Source of the DNA: Nocardioides cynanchi
Lineage (GTDB): Bacteria > Actinomycetota > Actinomycetes > Propionibacteriales > Nocardioidaceae
Assembly (NCBI RefSeq): GCF_008761635.1
Contig: NZ_CP044344.1
Coordinates: 3,844,001 to 3,908,000, forward strand
Direction of reading: 5' to 3'
Length of the DNA: 64,000 bases
Below are positions 47,748 to 55,492 of the stretch, piece by piece. Under the pieces are notes generated by a model, which was not told the DNA's origin, ran no database searches, and saw only the letters and a list, made by a program, of their open reading frames with translations. How positions within the stretch are numbered: the stretch's first letter is position 1; the number at the start of each line of letters is the position of its first letter. The translations under genes and the position numbers were made by a program.

Positions 47748-48368
47748 TCACGGCCTCGCCAGCTCGGCCGTGGGCTCGCTCGACTCTCGCGCGCTCAGGC
47801 TGACTCCGCCTCCGGCGGAGTCAGCTGCGCGCTCGGGCCAGACGACGTACCGGTAGAGCAGGAAGTTCGCCACCACGCTGCCGCCGAGCGCGACGACCTT
47901 GGCGACCATGAGCGGCACCGCTGCGAGGTCGTGCGTCGCGTGGATCAGCACCGGCTGGAGCACCCACATCGTGGCGCCGTTGGCGGCCACGAAGAGCACG
48001 GCCTGGCGCACGGTCACGCGGGAGGAGCCGAACGTGTGGCGCCCGTTGAGCAGGAAGCTGAAGGTCATCCCGGCCGACGTCGAGACGAAGTTGGCGAGCA
48101 CGATCCCCAGGGGTGCGTTCAGCACCCAGAACAGCAGGACGTCGATCCCGGTGTTGGCCAGCCCGACCAGGGCGAACCTGCGGAACGTGCGCGAGAGCAC
48201 GACCGTCAGCACCCGGCGCCGGAGCCCGGGCTCGCCGACGGGCGTCACGCCCGTCGAGGTCTTGTCCGCCATGGGTTCACGGTACGGCGGCGCCGCCGTG
48301 CGCACGCGCGGTTCGACGTAATCGGGCAGGGGAGGGGAGGAGGGCTCGGGGTCGGCGTTCGGGTCCAT
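47748..48368 (-). CDS. GtrA family membrane protein
   Basis: 206 residues from the ATG at 48366-48368. Four helices (about 60-180) follow the GtrA pattern: FRRFALVGLANTGIDVLLFW and SFLLNGRHTFGS at the loop, VVANFLLYRYVVW at the end. The family helps flip lipid-linked sugars. The N-terminal 55 residues are a Pro/Asp-rich extension; the C-terminal 25 residues (ADSAGGGVSLSARESSEP) are low complexity and encoded by repeat DNA. A shorter start at MADKTST is possible. Confidence 0.85.
   Translation of the reverse strand: MDPNADPEPSSPPLPDYVEPRVRTAAPPYREPMADKTSTGVTPVGEPGLRRRVLTVVLSRTFRRFALVGLANTGIDVLLFWVLNAPLGIVLANFVSTSAGMTFSFLLNGRHTFGSSRVTVRQAVLFVAANGATMWVLQPVLIHATHDLAAVPLMVAKVVALGGSVVANFLLYRYVVWPERAADSAGGGVSLSARESSEPTAELARP
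47799..47825. repeat. 12-bp perfect hairpin inside the 3' end of gtrA
   Basis: GCTGACTCCGCC (47799-47810) and GGCGGAGTCAGC (47814-47825) flank a 3-nt loop. The hairpin is inside the coding region, encoding part of the non-conserved tail, and shares the CCGCCTCCGGCGG core with the repeats downstream. It may have doubled as a terminator before the reading frame extended through it. Confidence 0.8.
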
Positions 48369-48452
48369 GTCCCGTTGGTATCCATCCTGCCTGCGCTGCG
48401 ACCCCGGACGACCTGTGAATGCGCTGGGAAGCCCCGCTCCTAGACTCGATGC

Positions 48453-49076
48453 GTGGCCCGCTACGTCGACGTGCACCCGGACAACCCCCAGCCGCGAGTG
48501 ATCGCCCAGGTGGCCGCTGCGGTGCGCGACGACGCGCTGATCGCCTACCCCACCGACTCCGGCTACGCCCTGGGCACCCGGATGGGCAACCGCGACGGAC
48601 GCGAGCGGATCCTGACGATCCGGGGGCTCGACGACAAGCACCACTTCACGTTGATGTGCTCGGACTTCGCCCAGCTCGGCCAGTTCGCCCAGATCTCCAA
48701 CAGCGTCTTCCGTGCGATCCGCGCCGCCACGCCCGGTCCGTACACGTTCATCCTGCCGGCCACCGCCGAGGTGCCCCGTCGGCTGCTGCACCCGAAGAAA
48801 CGCACGGTCGGGGTCCGGATCCCCGACCACGCCGTGTGCCAGGCGCTGCTCTCCGAGCTCGGGGAGCCGATGGTGAGCAGCTCGCTGATCCTGCCCGGCG
48901 AGACCGAGCCGCGTGCCCTGGGCTGGGAGATCAAGGAAGAGCTCGACCACGTGGTCGACCTGGTGATCGAGGCGGGGGAGACCCTGGCCGAGCCGACCAC
49001 CGTCGTGGACTGGTCGGAGGGCTTCCCGGACATCGTGCGGCTCGGCGCCGGCGACGTGGAGCGCTTCGAGGAGTAG
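48453..49076 (+). CDS. Sua5/YciO/YrdC family protein, YciO type
   Basis: 207 residues from the GTG at 48453. IAYPTDSGYALGTRMGN and KHHFTLMCSDFAQLGQFA give the YrdC fold: RNA-binding and carbamoyl-transfer site with K..T pattern; TPGPYTFILPAT and VGVRIPDH follow. YrdC/Sua5 proteins make threonylcarbamoyl-AMP for tRNA t6A; the YciO branch is related but its in vivo role is less clear. Divergent from gtrA. Confidence 0.88.
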   Translation: MARYVDVHPDNPQPRVIAQVAAAVRDDALIAYPTDSGYALGTRMGNRDGRERILTIRGLDDKHHFTLMCSDFAQLGQFAQISNSVFRAIRAATPGPYTFILPATAEVPRRLLHPKKRTVGVRIPDHAVCQALLSELGEPMVSSSLILPGETEPRALGWEIKEELDHVVDLVIEAGETLAEPTTVVDWSEGFPDIVRLGAGDVERFEE

Positions 49077-49085
49077 CCGAACCGG

Positions 49086-49535
49086 TCAGTGGTGGCGCAG
49101 GCGCTGCCGCGCGAGCAGCATGCCCAGGCACACGGCGTACCCCGCGAAGAGCGCCATGCTGTGGTGCGCCAGACCGGTGATCACGGCCTGGACGACGCCG
49201 TCCTGCGGGCGCGCGATCACCTTCGGGCCGTTGAACGCCACGATCACCATCGTGCCGAACATCAGCAACGGCGGCAGCACGCCGACGGTGAAGAAGTCGC
49301 GCGGGCGCACCAGCACTGCCGCGGCCAGGCAGATCATCACGAAGCAGAGGTCGAAGAACAGCCGCAGGTGGCCCACCATCGTGATCTCGATCGTGGCCGC
49401 GGTGAGCACGAGCGCGCTGCACAGGGCCACCACCTCGCTACCGCTGGTGTCGCCGTGCCAGAAGTAGGACGGGGCCTGACGTCGTGGCCCTGCGTGCAGG
49501 GGAGGGTGACCGACGCGCGCTCTCGCTTCGCTCAC
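49086..49535 (-). CDS. DUF6542-like integral membrane protein
   Basis: 149 residues with four hydrophobic segments: VVALCSALVLTAATIEITMV, DLCFVMICLAAAVLV, PPLLMFGTMVIVAF and SMALFAGYAVCLGMLLA. The loop RPRDFFTVGVLPPLL is the DUF6542 landmark. Proteins of this type lie between ispH and ychF in mycobacteria as I recall. The GTG start (49533-49535) and first nine residues (VSEARARVG) come from a 30-bp repeat, so the true start may be further in, e.g. after residue 20. Confidence 0.75.
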   Translation of the reverse strand: MSEARARVGHPPLHAGPRRQAPSYFWHGDTSGSEVVALCSALVLTAATIEITMVGHLRLFFDLCFVMICLAAAVLVRPRDFFTVGVLPPLLMFGTMVIVAFNGPKVIARPQDGVVQAVITGLAHHSMALFAGYAVCLGMLLARQRLRHH

Positions 49536-49623
49536 GGTGCTCCCTGGTGAGCTCGCAGTTCGCGCGCCGCGTGCGGGCGCGTGAGCAGGTGCGGACCGAC
49601 GCGCGCTCTCGCTTCGCTCACGG
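49508..49623. repeat. 30-bp perfect direct repeat, two copies
   Basis: Identical 30-mers at 49508-49537 and 49594-49623, 86 bp apart. On the minus strand each reads a GTG followed by codons for SEARARVG. Copy one supplies the start of the DUF6542-like gene; copy two contains the rmuC stop codon (49618-49620). Such GTGAGCGAAGCGAGAG units are a recurring kind of actinobacterial intergenic repeat. Confidence 0.85.
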
Positions 49624-50706
49624 GCCCACCGTATGCTCCGCGACCTCCTCCCCCCCAGCGGCGCGCCGGGGGAGCGGGTGGACCGATCCGAGGGCCCGGG
49701 AGGCGCTCTCGACCTGCTGCGGGGAGGTCAGTGCGTCGTCGGTCACGTCGAGCTCCTCGAAGCGGCGGGCCGAGACCAGCACCCGCGACTCCCACGACCC
49801 GACGGTCTGGTTGTAGGCGCCGACCGCGGAGTCGAGGGACCGCCCGAGCCGGCCGAGGTGACCGCTCATCGTCTGGAGCCGGTCATGCAGGTCGCGGCCG
49901 ACGCGGTGGATCTCCCGGGCCTGCTCGGCGACCGCCTCGTGCCGCCACCCGTGGGCGACGGTGCGGAGCAGCGCGATCAGCGTGGTCGGGCTGGCCAGCA
50001 CGACGCCTCGCTCGGCGGCGTACTCGATCAGGGTCGGGTCGGCGTCCAGCCCCGCGGCGAGGAAGGCCTCGGCCGGCAGGAACAGCACCACGAACTCCGG
50101 CGTCTCGGGAAGGGAGCGCCAGTAGCGCTTGGCGCCGAGCAGGTCGATGTGGGCGCGCAGCTGCCGGGCGTGCCGGGCCAGGTGGCCGTCGCGCTGGTCG
50201 GGCTCGTCGGTGGAGGTGGCGTCGAGGAAGGCGTCGAGCGGGACCTTCGCGTCCACGACGACGCACCGCCCACCGGCGAGGGTGACCACGAGGTCGGGAC
50301 GCAGCGCACCGTCGGCCAGCTGGACCTGCTCGAGGAAGTCGCACCGGTCGACCAGCCCCGCCACCTCGACGGCCCGGCGCAGGTGCAGCTCGCCCCAACG
50401 CCCGCGCACCTGCGGCCGGCGCAGGGCCGTCGACAGGGTCTGCGTCTCGCGGCGCAGTGTGTCGGTCGTGTGCCGCATGTCGAGCACCTGCTGGTGCAGC
50501 TGCCCCTGCCAGGTGGCCCGCGCGTGCTCGAGGTCGGCCAGCTGGTCACCGAGCCGGTCGAGACCCTGCATCACCTCGGCCTGGTCGACCATCCCCTGCC
50601 CCAGCTCGCCGAGGTACGACGGGCGGGAGCGCGCCCACAGGACGCCCACGAGCGCCCCGAGGGCGAGGCCGACCAGGAGCATCAGCAGCGCAGTCATGAG
50701 GTCCAT
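49618..50706 (-). CDS. rmuC: DNA recombination protein RmuC
   Basis: 362 residues. An N-terminal hydrophobic anchor (LMTALLMLLVGLALGALVGVLWA) is followed by a coiled coil and the RmuC nuclease-like domain: RGRWGELHLRRAVEVAGL, DLVVTLAGGRCVVVDAKVPLDAFLDA, then PEFVVLFLPAEAFLAAGL and SPTTLIALLRTVAHGWR. RmuC limits inversions at short inverted repeats. ATG at 50704-50706. The C-terminal tail (PLPRRAAGGEEVAEHTVGP) is poorly conserved; its stop lies in a repeat. Confidence 0.92.
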   Translation of the reverse strand: MDLMTALLMLLVGLALGALVGVLWARSRPSYLGELGQGMVDQAEVMQGLDRLGDQLADLEHARATWQGQLHQQVLDMRHTTDTLRRETQTLSTALRRPQVRGRWGELHLRRAVEVAGLVDRCDFLEQVQLADGALRPDLVVTLAGGRCVVVDAKVPLDAFLDATSTDEPDQRDGHLARHARQLRAHIDLLGAKRYWRSLPETPEFVVLFLPAEAFLAAGLDADPTLIEYAAERGVVLASPTTLIALLRTVAHGWRHEAVAEQAREIHRVGRDLHDRLQTMSGHLGRLGRSLDSAVGAYNQTVGSWESRVLVSARRFEELDVTDDALTSPQQVESASRALGSVHPLPRRAAGGEEVAEHTVGP

Positions 50707-50827
50707 GTGACTGATGGTGCACGAGGCCACCGACATCGTCGCGCGATGTCAACCGGAGTGCCCTCTCCGAGCGACCAGACAGTGTGCCCGGACGCCCGGT
50801 CCGGGCCGGGACGGCCTGGAGGTCTCG

Positions 50828-51469
50828 ATGAAGACATGGCACTGCAACCCGCTCCGAGCGAGCGCACGTACGCTGGCCCTAGGGCTCGTCGTCGTACCGG
50901 CCGTGGCGTCGGCGGCGCTGCTCGCCGGGCCGGGTGCCGCCGCGACAGTCGGCGCCACCCTCACCCCGCCGCCGCCCGACTGGTACACCTGTCGCGGCAC
51001 CGGCAGTGGCACGGTCTGCCACGGCTCGATGTCCTTCCAGCACCTCGCCGGCGTCGACGGCAGCTGCCCGCAGGGCTTCGACATCCTCGAGAACGGTCAC
51101 GACAACGAGACCGGCGCGCGCTACTACGACCGGGACGGCAACCTGGTCCGGCGCGTGCTGCACGACAACTACCCGGTCGGCGATCCGTTGAACGTGCTCT
51201 ACAACTCGGTGACCGGTACGTCGATCGCCTACCGCACCGATCTCACCGAGTCCGACAGCTTCGCCGTGCCCGGCGACTTCGGCAGCATCACCTCGCGGTT
51301 CACCGGCAACCTCTATTCGGTGACGACCCCGGGCGGCGGAGCTCTCGTGCACGACTCGGGGATGCTGACGTTCTCCTCGGAGGGTGACGTGCTGGTCGAC
51401 CACGGCCCGAAGATGCTCTTCGACGGTGACACCGCCGCCCTCTGCGCGGCGCTGGCCGACGGGACCTGA
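50828..51469 (+). CDS. Secreted hypothetical protein
   Basis: 213 residues from the ATG at 50828 (GGAGG at about 50816-50820). Signal peptide LALGLVVVPAVASAALLAGPGAAA, cleavage near residue 39. The mature part has Cys pairs (WYTCRGTGSGTVCHG; DGSCPQGFDI) and a beta-rich domain (YYDRDGNLVRRVLHDNYPVG). No family recognised. Extracellular. A lipoprotein gene follows after 55 nt. Confidence 0.75.
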   Translation: MKTWHCNPLRASARTLALGLVVVPAVASAALLAGPGAAATVGATLTPPPPDWYTCRGTGSGTVCHGSMSFQHLAGVDGSCPQGFDILENGHDNETGARYYDRDGNLVRRVLHDNYPVGDPLNVLYNSVTGTSIAYRTDLTESDSFAVPGDFGSITSRFTGNLYSVTTPGGGALVHDSGMLTFSSEGDVLVDHGPKMLFDGDTAALCAALADGT

Positions 51470-51524
51470 GGGACGCGCGGCACGGTGCCCCGAACCGGCT
51501 GTGGTTCCGCGTTACCTTGCCCCC

Positions 51525-52190
51525 ATGAGGCACGGACTGCGTACGACGGCGCTCGCGGTGGGCGCGTGCGCCCTGCTGTCGGGGTGCTTCGGCTCCAGCT
51601 CGCCGGAGCCGACCGCACAGCACTCCCGCACCCACGCGTCCCACAGCACGTCCCCCTCGACCGAGGCCACGAGCCCGGCGACCACGCCCGCGACCTCCGA
51701 GCCGACCAGCGCACCGACCACGGGCTCGACGCCGACGCTCGCCTTCTTCCCGAGGTCCAACGGCCCGCACTCGCACAACTGCTTCAACGTCACCGGCAGC
51801 ACGCCGGTGGACTTCTACTACTACCCGGTCGTGGTCACGCCGTCGACCGCGGTCACGCTCTCGAAGGCGGCGGTCACCTACGCCGACGGCGTGCAGGTGG
51901 TTGGGGCCTGGGTGGCGCCGGCCGCCCCGGTGCGAGGCACCGGGATCGTCGTCGGGGCCACGGACTGGTCGACGGTCACCCAGGGCACCAGCATCCAGTG
52001 GAGCCAACGAGTGTCCGCCGCCGGAGCGGGCCTGGTCGCCGGTACGTCGTACAACGTCTTCCTGCACCTGCGGGTCTACCCCGACGCGCTGCCCTTGGCG
52101 ACCCGCGGTGTGGTGCTCACGCTCACCGACGCCGGCGGGACCCACGACGTCACCTGGGTCGACCACCTGTCGTTCAAGACGGCCTGCTGA
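51525..52190 (+). CDS. Putative lipoprotein
   Basis: 221 residues. Lipobox LLSGC (Cys21), then a Ser/Thr/Pro-rich spacer of about 50 residues and a beta-rich domain (VDFYYYPVVVTPSTAVTLSK; TSYNVFLHLRVYPDALPLA). Two further Cys (NCFNVTG and the C-terminal KTAC) may pair. No family recognised. Anchored outside the membrane; role unknown. Convergent with xthA, 6 nt apart. Confidence 0.75.
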   Translation: MRHGLRTTALAVGACALLSGCFGSSSPEPTAQHSRTHASHSTSPSTEATSPATTPATSEPTSAPTTGSTPTLAFFPRSNGPHSHNCFNVTGSTPVDFYYYPVVVTPSTAVTLSKAAVTYADGVQVVGAWVAPAAPVRGTGIVVGATDWSTVTQGTSIQWSQRVSAAGAGLVAGTSYNVFLHLRVYPDALPLATRGVVLTLTDAGGTHDVTWVDHLSFKTAC

Positions 52191-52196
52191 CCGCGC

Positions 52197-52967
52197 TCAG
52201 TCGGAGAGATCCACGACGACGGGCGCATGGTCGGACGCGCCCTGGCCGGCCCGCTCCTCGCGGTCGATGAAGGCCCCGGTGACCCGCCCGGCCAGGGACG
52301 GGGTGGCGAGCACGAAGTCGATCTTCAGGCCGCGGTCCCGCTCGAAGCGCTGGCGGTAGTAGTCCCAGTAGGTGTAGCCCGGCGCGTGGGCACGCGTCAC
52401 CTCGGCGTACCCGTCGTCGAGGAACGCCTGGAACGCCGCTCGCTCCGGCGGGGTGACGTGGGTGGAGTTCTTGAACTGGGTGACGTCGAAGACGTCGGCG
52501 TCGGTCGGGCAGATGTTCCAGTCGCCGACCAGGGCGGTCTGGTCGCCCAGCCACGAGCCGGCGGCGTCGCGCAGCCGGCTCAGCCAGTCCAGCTTGTAGA
52601 CGTAGTGCGGGTCGTCGGGCTTGCGGCCGTTGGGCACGTAGAGCGACCAGATCCGTACGCCGCCACAGGTCGCCGCGATCGCCCGGGCCTCGGCCTCGAG
52701 CGGGTCGCCGTACCCCGGCATGCCCTCGAAGCCGACCTGGACGTCCTCGAGGCCGACCCGGCTGATCAGGGCGACGCCGTTCCACTGGCTGGTGCCCGCG
52801 GCCGCGACGTCGTACCCCGCGGCCTGGAGCCCCATCAGGGGCAGCTGCTCCTCGCGGGCCTTGGTCTCCTGGCAGGCCAGCACGTCGATGTCGTGTCGCA
52901 GGAGGAAGGCCTCGACCCGGTCGATCCGCGAGCGCAGGGAGTTGACGTTCCAGGTGGCGATCCGCAC
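52197..52967 (-). CDS. xthA: Exodeoxyribonuclease III
   Basis: 256 residues, full length. MRIATWNVNSLRSRIDRV, ACQETKAREEQLPL (catalytic Glu), IWSLYVPNGRKP, LVGDWNICPTDADV (Asp, Asn), YTYWDYYRQRFERDRGLKIDFVLA and the C-terminal GASDHAPVVVDL (Asp-His) are all present. AP endonuclease and 3'-5' exonuclease in base-excision repair. GTG start at 52965-52967; the gap to the divergent gene is 38 nt. Confidence 0.95.
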   Translation of the reverse strand: MRIATWNVNSLRSRIDRVEAFLLRHDIDVLACQETKAREEQLPLMGLQAAGYDVAAAGTSQWNGVALISRVGLEDVQVGFEGMPGYGDPLEAEARAIAATCGGVRIWSLYVPNGRKPDDPHYVYKLDWLSRLRDAAGSWLGDQTALVGDWNICPTDADVFDVTQFKNSTHVTPPERAAFQAFLDDGYAEVTRAHAPGYTYWDYYRQRFERDRGLKIDFVLATPSLAGRVTGAFIDREERAGQGASDHAPVVVDLSD

Positions 52968-53005
52968 CCGACCACCCTAGGGGGGTCGCGTGGCAGGGTG
53001 GAGGC

Positions 53006-53803
53006 GTGTGCAGGCTGTTCGGCATGTCCGGTGGACGACGCCCGGTCCGGGCGACGTTCTGGCTGCTGGACGCCCCCGACAGCCTCGACGTGCAGTCGCG
53101 GGCCAACCCCGACGGCACCGGGCTGGGGATCTTCGACGCCGACGGCCGACCGCAGCTGCTGCGCCAGCCCCTCGCGGCGGACGACGACCTCGACTTCGCC
53201 CGCGAGGCGCGCGAGCTCGAGTCGACCACGTGGGTCGGTCACGTGCGGCATGCCAGCCAGGGTGCGGTGGCCCTGCGCAACACCCACCCGTTCGCCATGG
53301 ACGGCCGGATCCTGGCCCACAACGGCGGCTTCGGCGACCTCCCGCTGCTGGAGGAGCACCTGGGCGACGACCTGTCCCTGGTGGAGGGCGACACCGACTC
53401 CGAGCGGTTCTTCGCCCTGGTCACCCGCGAGGTCCGTCGCACCGGCGACGTCGCCGACGGGCTGGTCCGTGCCGTCGACTGGGTCGCCGACCATCTCCCG
53501 GTGCTGGCCCTCAACGTCGTGCTCACCACGCCGTACGACCTGTGGGCCCTGCGCTACCCGGAGACGCACGCGCTCCACCTCCTCCAGAGCGACGCCGGAT
53601 CGGTGGCGCGCGAGAGCCGGGCCGGCACCCGGGTCACCGCCGACCACGCGCCGCCGCACGTCGTGGTCGCCAGCGAGCGTCTGGACGACGACCCGGGCTG
53701 GGACGAGGTGGCACCCGGCGAGCTGGTCCACGTCGGCCCGGAGCTGACCGTGGAGCGCACCGTCGTACGGGACCGCGCACCGCTACGCCGGATGTCGCTC
53801 TGA
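53006..53803 (+). CDS. Class II glutamine amidotransferase
   Basis: 265 residues. GTG start followed at once by Cys2 (VCRLFGMSGG), the N-terminal nucleophile after Met removal. WVGHVRHASQGAV and HPFAMDGRILAHNGGFGDL form the glutaminase pocket, and GDTDSERFF is the Asp-rich loop. The family includes EgtC (ergothioneine), which hydrolyses gamma-glutamyl bonds, but no egt genes lie here. Cytoplasmic. RBS GTGGAGGC directly upstream. Confidence 0.9.
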   Translation: MCRLFGMSGGRRPVRATFWLLDAPDSLDVQSRANPDGTGLGIFDADGRPQLLRQPLAADDDLDFAREARELESTTWVGHVRHASQGAVALRNTHPFAMDGRILAHNGGFGDLPLLEEHLGDDLSLVEGDTDSERFFALVTREVRRTGDVADGLVRAVDWVADHLPVLALNVVLTTPYDLWALRYPETHALHLLQSDAGSVARESRAGTRVTADHAPPHVVVASERLDDDPGWDEVAPGELVHVGPELTVERTVVRDRAPLRRMSL

Positions 53804-53912
53804 CCGGTGGACCCCTGCCGTTGGTGCTAAAACCACCGTCCCATGGCAACTCCGACCGCGTTCGCGACACCGTAGGGGCATCGGAGAACGACCCCTTTCC
53901 AAGGAGCACACC

Positions 53913-54464
53913 ATGAAGCGCCTCACGTACCTCGCTGCCGCCGGAGCCCTCGTGGCCACCTCGGGCCTGGGTGCCTGGGCGGCCAACGCCGCCACCGACG
54001 ACAGCCCGGCCGCACATGTCCGCACCACCGCCCGGCACGGGGCCGACGACCCGGCCGGCCACCACCGGCGCCACGGCGCCGACGACCCGACCACGCACCA
54101 CCGCCACGCCTCGACCGGTGCGCACAGCGGCTCGACGAGCACCGAGCCCGGTGACGACAACGGCGGCAACGGCGAGCCCGAGCCGGGGGACGACAACGGC
54201 GGTCTGAGCAATGCGCCGGAGCCTGGTGACGACAACGGCGGCGTGACCGATGCCCCGGAGCCCGGCGACGACAACGGCGGCAACGGCGAGCCCGAGCCCG
54301 GCGACGACAACGGCGGGGTGACCGACTCGCCGGAGCCCGGTGACGACAACGGCGGGCAGAGCGAGCCCGGCGACGACAACGGCGGTGACACTTCCGGTGG
54401 CCACGACGGCAGCGACGACGGTGGCCACCACGGCGGCGGCGACGACCACGGCAGCGACGGCTGA
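53913..54464 (+). CDS. Secreted Asp/Gly/His-rich repeat protein (EPGDDNGG)
   Basis: 183 residues. Signal peptide MKRLTYLAAAGALVATSG, cleavage near ANAA (residue 27). The mature protein starts with His-rich segments (HHRRHGADDPTTHHRHAS), continues with seven EPGDDNGG repeats joined by 2-5 residue linkers, and ends Gly/Asp/His-rich (GHHGGGDDHGSDG). Very acidic and predicted disordered. The Asp and His density suggests metal (Ca or Zn) binding; this is inference. RBS AAGGAG at 53900-53905; a strong terminator follows. Confidence 0.75.
   Translation: MKRLTYLAAAGALVATSGLGAWAANAATDDSPAAHVRTTARHGADDPAGHHRRHGADDPTTHHRHASTGAHSGSTSTEPGDDNGGNGEPEPGDDNGGLSNAPEPGDDNGGVTDAPEPGDDNGGNGEPEPGDDNGGVTDSPEPGDDNGGQSEPGDDNGGDTSGGHDGSDDGGHHGGGDDHGSDG
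54144..54386 (+). repeat. Tandem coding repeats encoding EPGDDNGG (7 copies)
   Basis: The 24-bp core GAG-CCC-GGn-GAC-GAC-AAC-GGC-GGn occurs seven times, with variable linkers (NGEP, LSNAP, VTDAP, NGEP, VTDSP, QS). Near-identical codons point to recent unit duplication. Copy number could vary between strains. Confidence 0.9.
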
Positions 54465-54496
54465 CCCGGCACCTGCCTCCACCCCCCGCACCCCGC

Positions 54497-54529
54497 CGGC
54501 GCCCGGCTCTCCTCGAGAGCCGGGCGCCG
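54497..54529 (+). terminator. Strong terminator after the repeat-protein gene
   Basis: Perfect 15-bp arms, 54497-54511 and 54515-54529, with a 3-nt loop, starting 33 nt after the stop. All-GC except the loop-proximal CTC/GAG. The motif GTCGTACGAC follows immediately (54532-54541). Confidence 0.9.
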
Positions 54530-54629
54530 TCGTCGTACGACGACCGACCGCTCGTGGTGCCGGTCGACATCGAACGGGTGCCCGGACCCGGACGGTCGGG
54601 TTGCTCGCGGCTGGGTGGGGACTGGTTGG

Positions 54630-55067
54630 ATGCCCGGCATGAGGCGCACCGTGGTCGTCATGCTCGTGGTCGCGATCGGGCTGGACGTGGCCTACTGGTC
54701 GATCTGGTTCACCCAGCGCGACTGGCTGGCCAGTGAGCACACGCAGGCCTACTACGACTTCGAGAACGCCTTCCCGCTGGCCGACCTGTGGCTCGGCCTG
54801 GCCTGCATGCTCGCCCTGGTCACGTTGGTACGACGACACCCGAGCGCGCTGCTCTGGCTGATCGCCACCGGCGCCGCCGGGCTCTACCTCGGCAGCCTCG
54901 ACCTGCTCTACGACCTGGAGCACGGGATCTTCGCCAAGGGCGGCGGGGGAGCGTTCGAGGCGGTGATCGTGGCGATCACGTGGGCGTTCTCACTGACCGT
55001 GCTGCGGTTCGCCTGGACCCGGCGCGGCGAGCTGCTCGGAGCCGGTCAGGGAGCGACGGGCCGGTAA
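54630..55067 (+). CDS. Membrane protein, four helices
   Basis: 145 residues from the ATG at 54630 (a second ATG at 54639 is possible). Four hydrophobic segments: VVVMLVVAIGLDVAYWSIW, LADLWLGLACMLALVTLV, ALLWLIATGAAGLYLGSLDL and AVIVAITWAFSLTVLRFAW. No named family. A conserved-looking acidic/aromatic loop (YYDFENAFPLADLW) precedes helix 2. It overlaps the convergent SnoaL-like gene by 22 bp. Confidence 0.7.
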   Translation: MPGMRRTVVVMLVVAIGLDVAYWSIWFTQRDWLASEHTQAYYDFENAFPLADLWLGLACMLALVTLVRRHPSALLWLIATGAAGLYLGSLDLLYDLEHGIFAKGGGGAFEAVIVAITWAFSLTVLRFAWTRRGELLGAGQGATGR

Positions 55068-55414
55068 CCGGAGCAGACGATCCGCAGGAAGTCGATGGTC
55101 TCGATCCCGCCGCGGTAGTAGGCCTGCTGCTCGATCAGGTGCGGCCCGTCGGCGGTGGTGGTGAGGAAGCGGTAGCCCACCCGGCGGGTGTCGCCCACCA
55201 CGTCGGTGGTCACCTCCTCGACCCGGTCGATGGAGACGCCCTCGCCGAACCACGTGCCCAGGACGACGTCGCGCACCTCACCCGGCGTCGTACCCTCGAA
55301 GACCCGGCGAGGCGTCAGGCCCCGGAAGTCGACGTCGGGGGCGAGCAGGGCCTGGAGGCCGGCCGAGTCCCGCGCAGCGATCGCGGCCACCCACCGCTCG
55401 CCCGGTGTCGTCAT
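55046..55414 (-). CDS. SnoaL-like / NTF2-fold protein
   Basis: 122 residues from the ATG at 55412-55414. The pattern RWVAAIAARDSAGLQALLAPDVDFRGLTP with a downstream VGYRFLTT and EQQAYYR is the cone-shaped NTF2/SnoaL fold used by small isomerases and ligand-binding proteins. No catalytic pair can be assigned. Stands alone, 78 nt from ychF and divergent from it. Confidence 0.75.
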   Translation of the reverse strand: MTTPGERWVAAIAARDSAGLQALLAPDVDFRGLTPRRVFEGTTPGEVRDVVLGTWFGEGVSIDRVEEVTTDVVGDTRRVGYRFLTTTADGPHLIEQQAYYRGGIETIDFLRIVCSGYRPVAP

Positions 55415-55492
55415 GGGGCGAGTCTGCACCCGCAGGGTGAAAGCCGTCGAGGAATCGGGGCGCGGCCCGTGCCGCCCCTAAACTCGTCGAAC

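Noticed and set aside
53006..53803. EgtC of an ergothioneine cluster
   Set aside because: Fold and Cys2 agree with EgtC, but egtA, egtB, egtD and egtE are absent, so only the general amidotransferase call is justified.
54144..54386. CRISPR array
   Set aside because: Repeats are in frame, encode EPGDDNGG, and linkers are far too short and unequal to be spacers.
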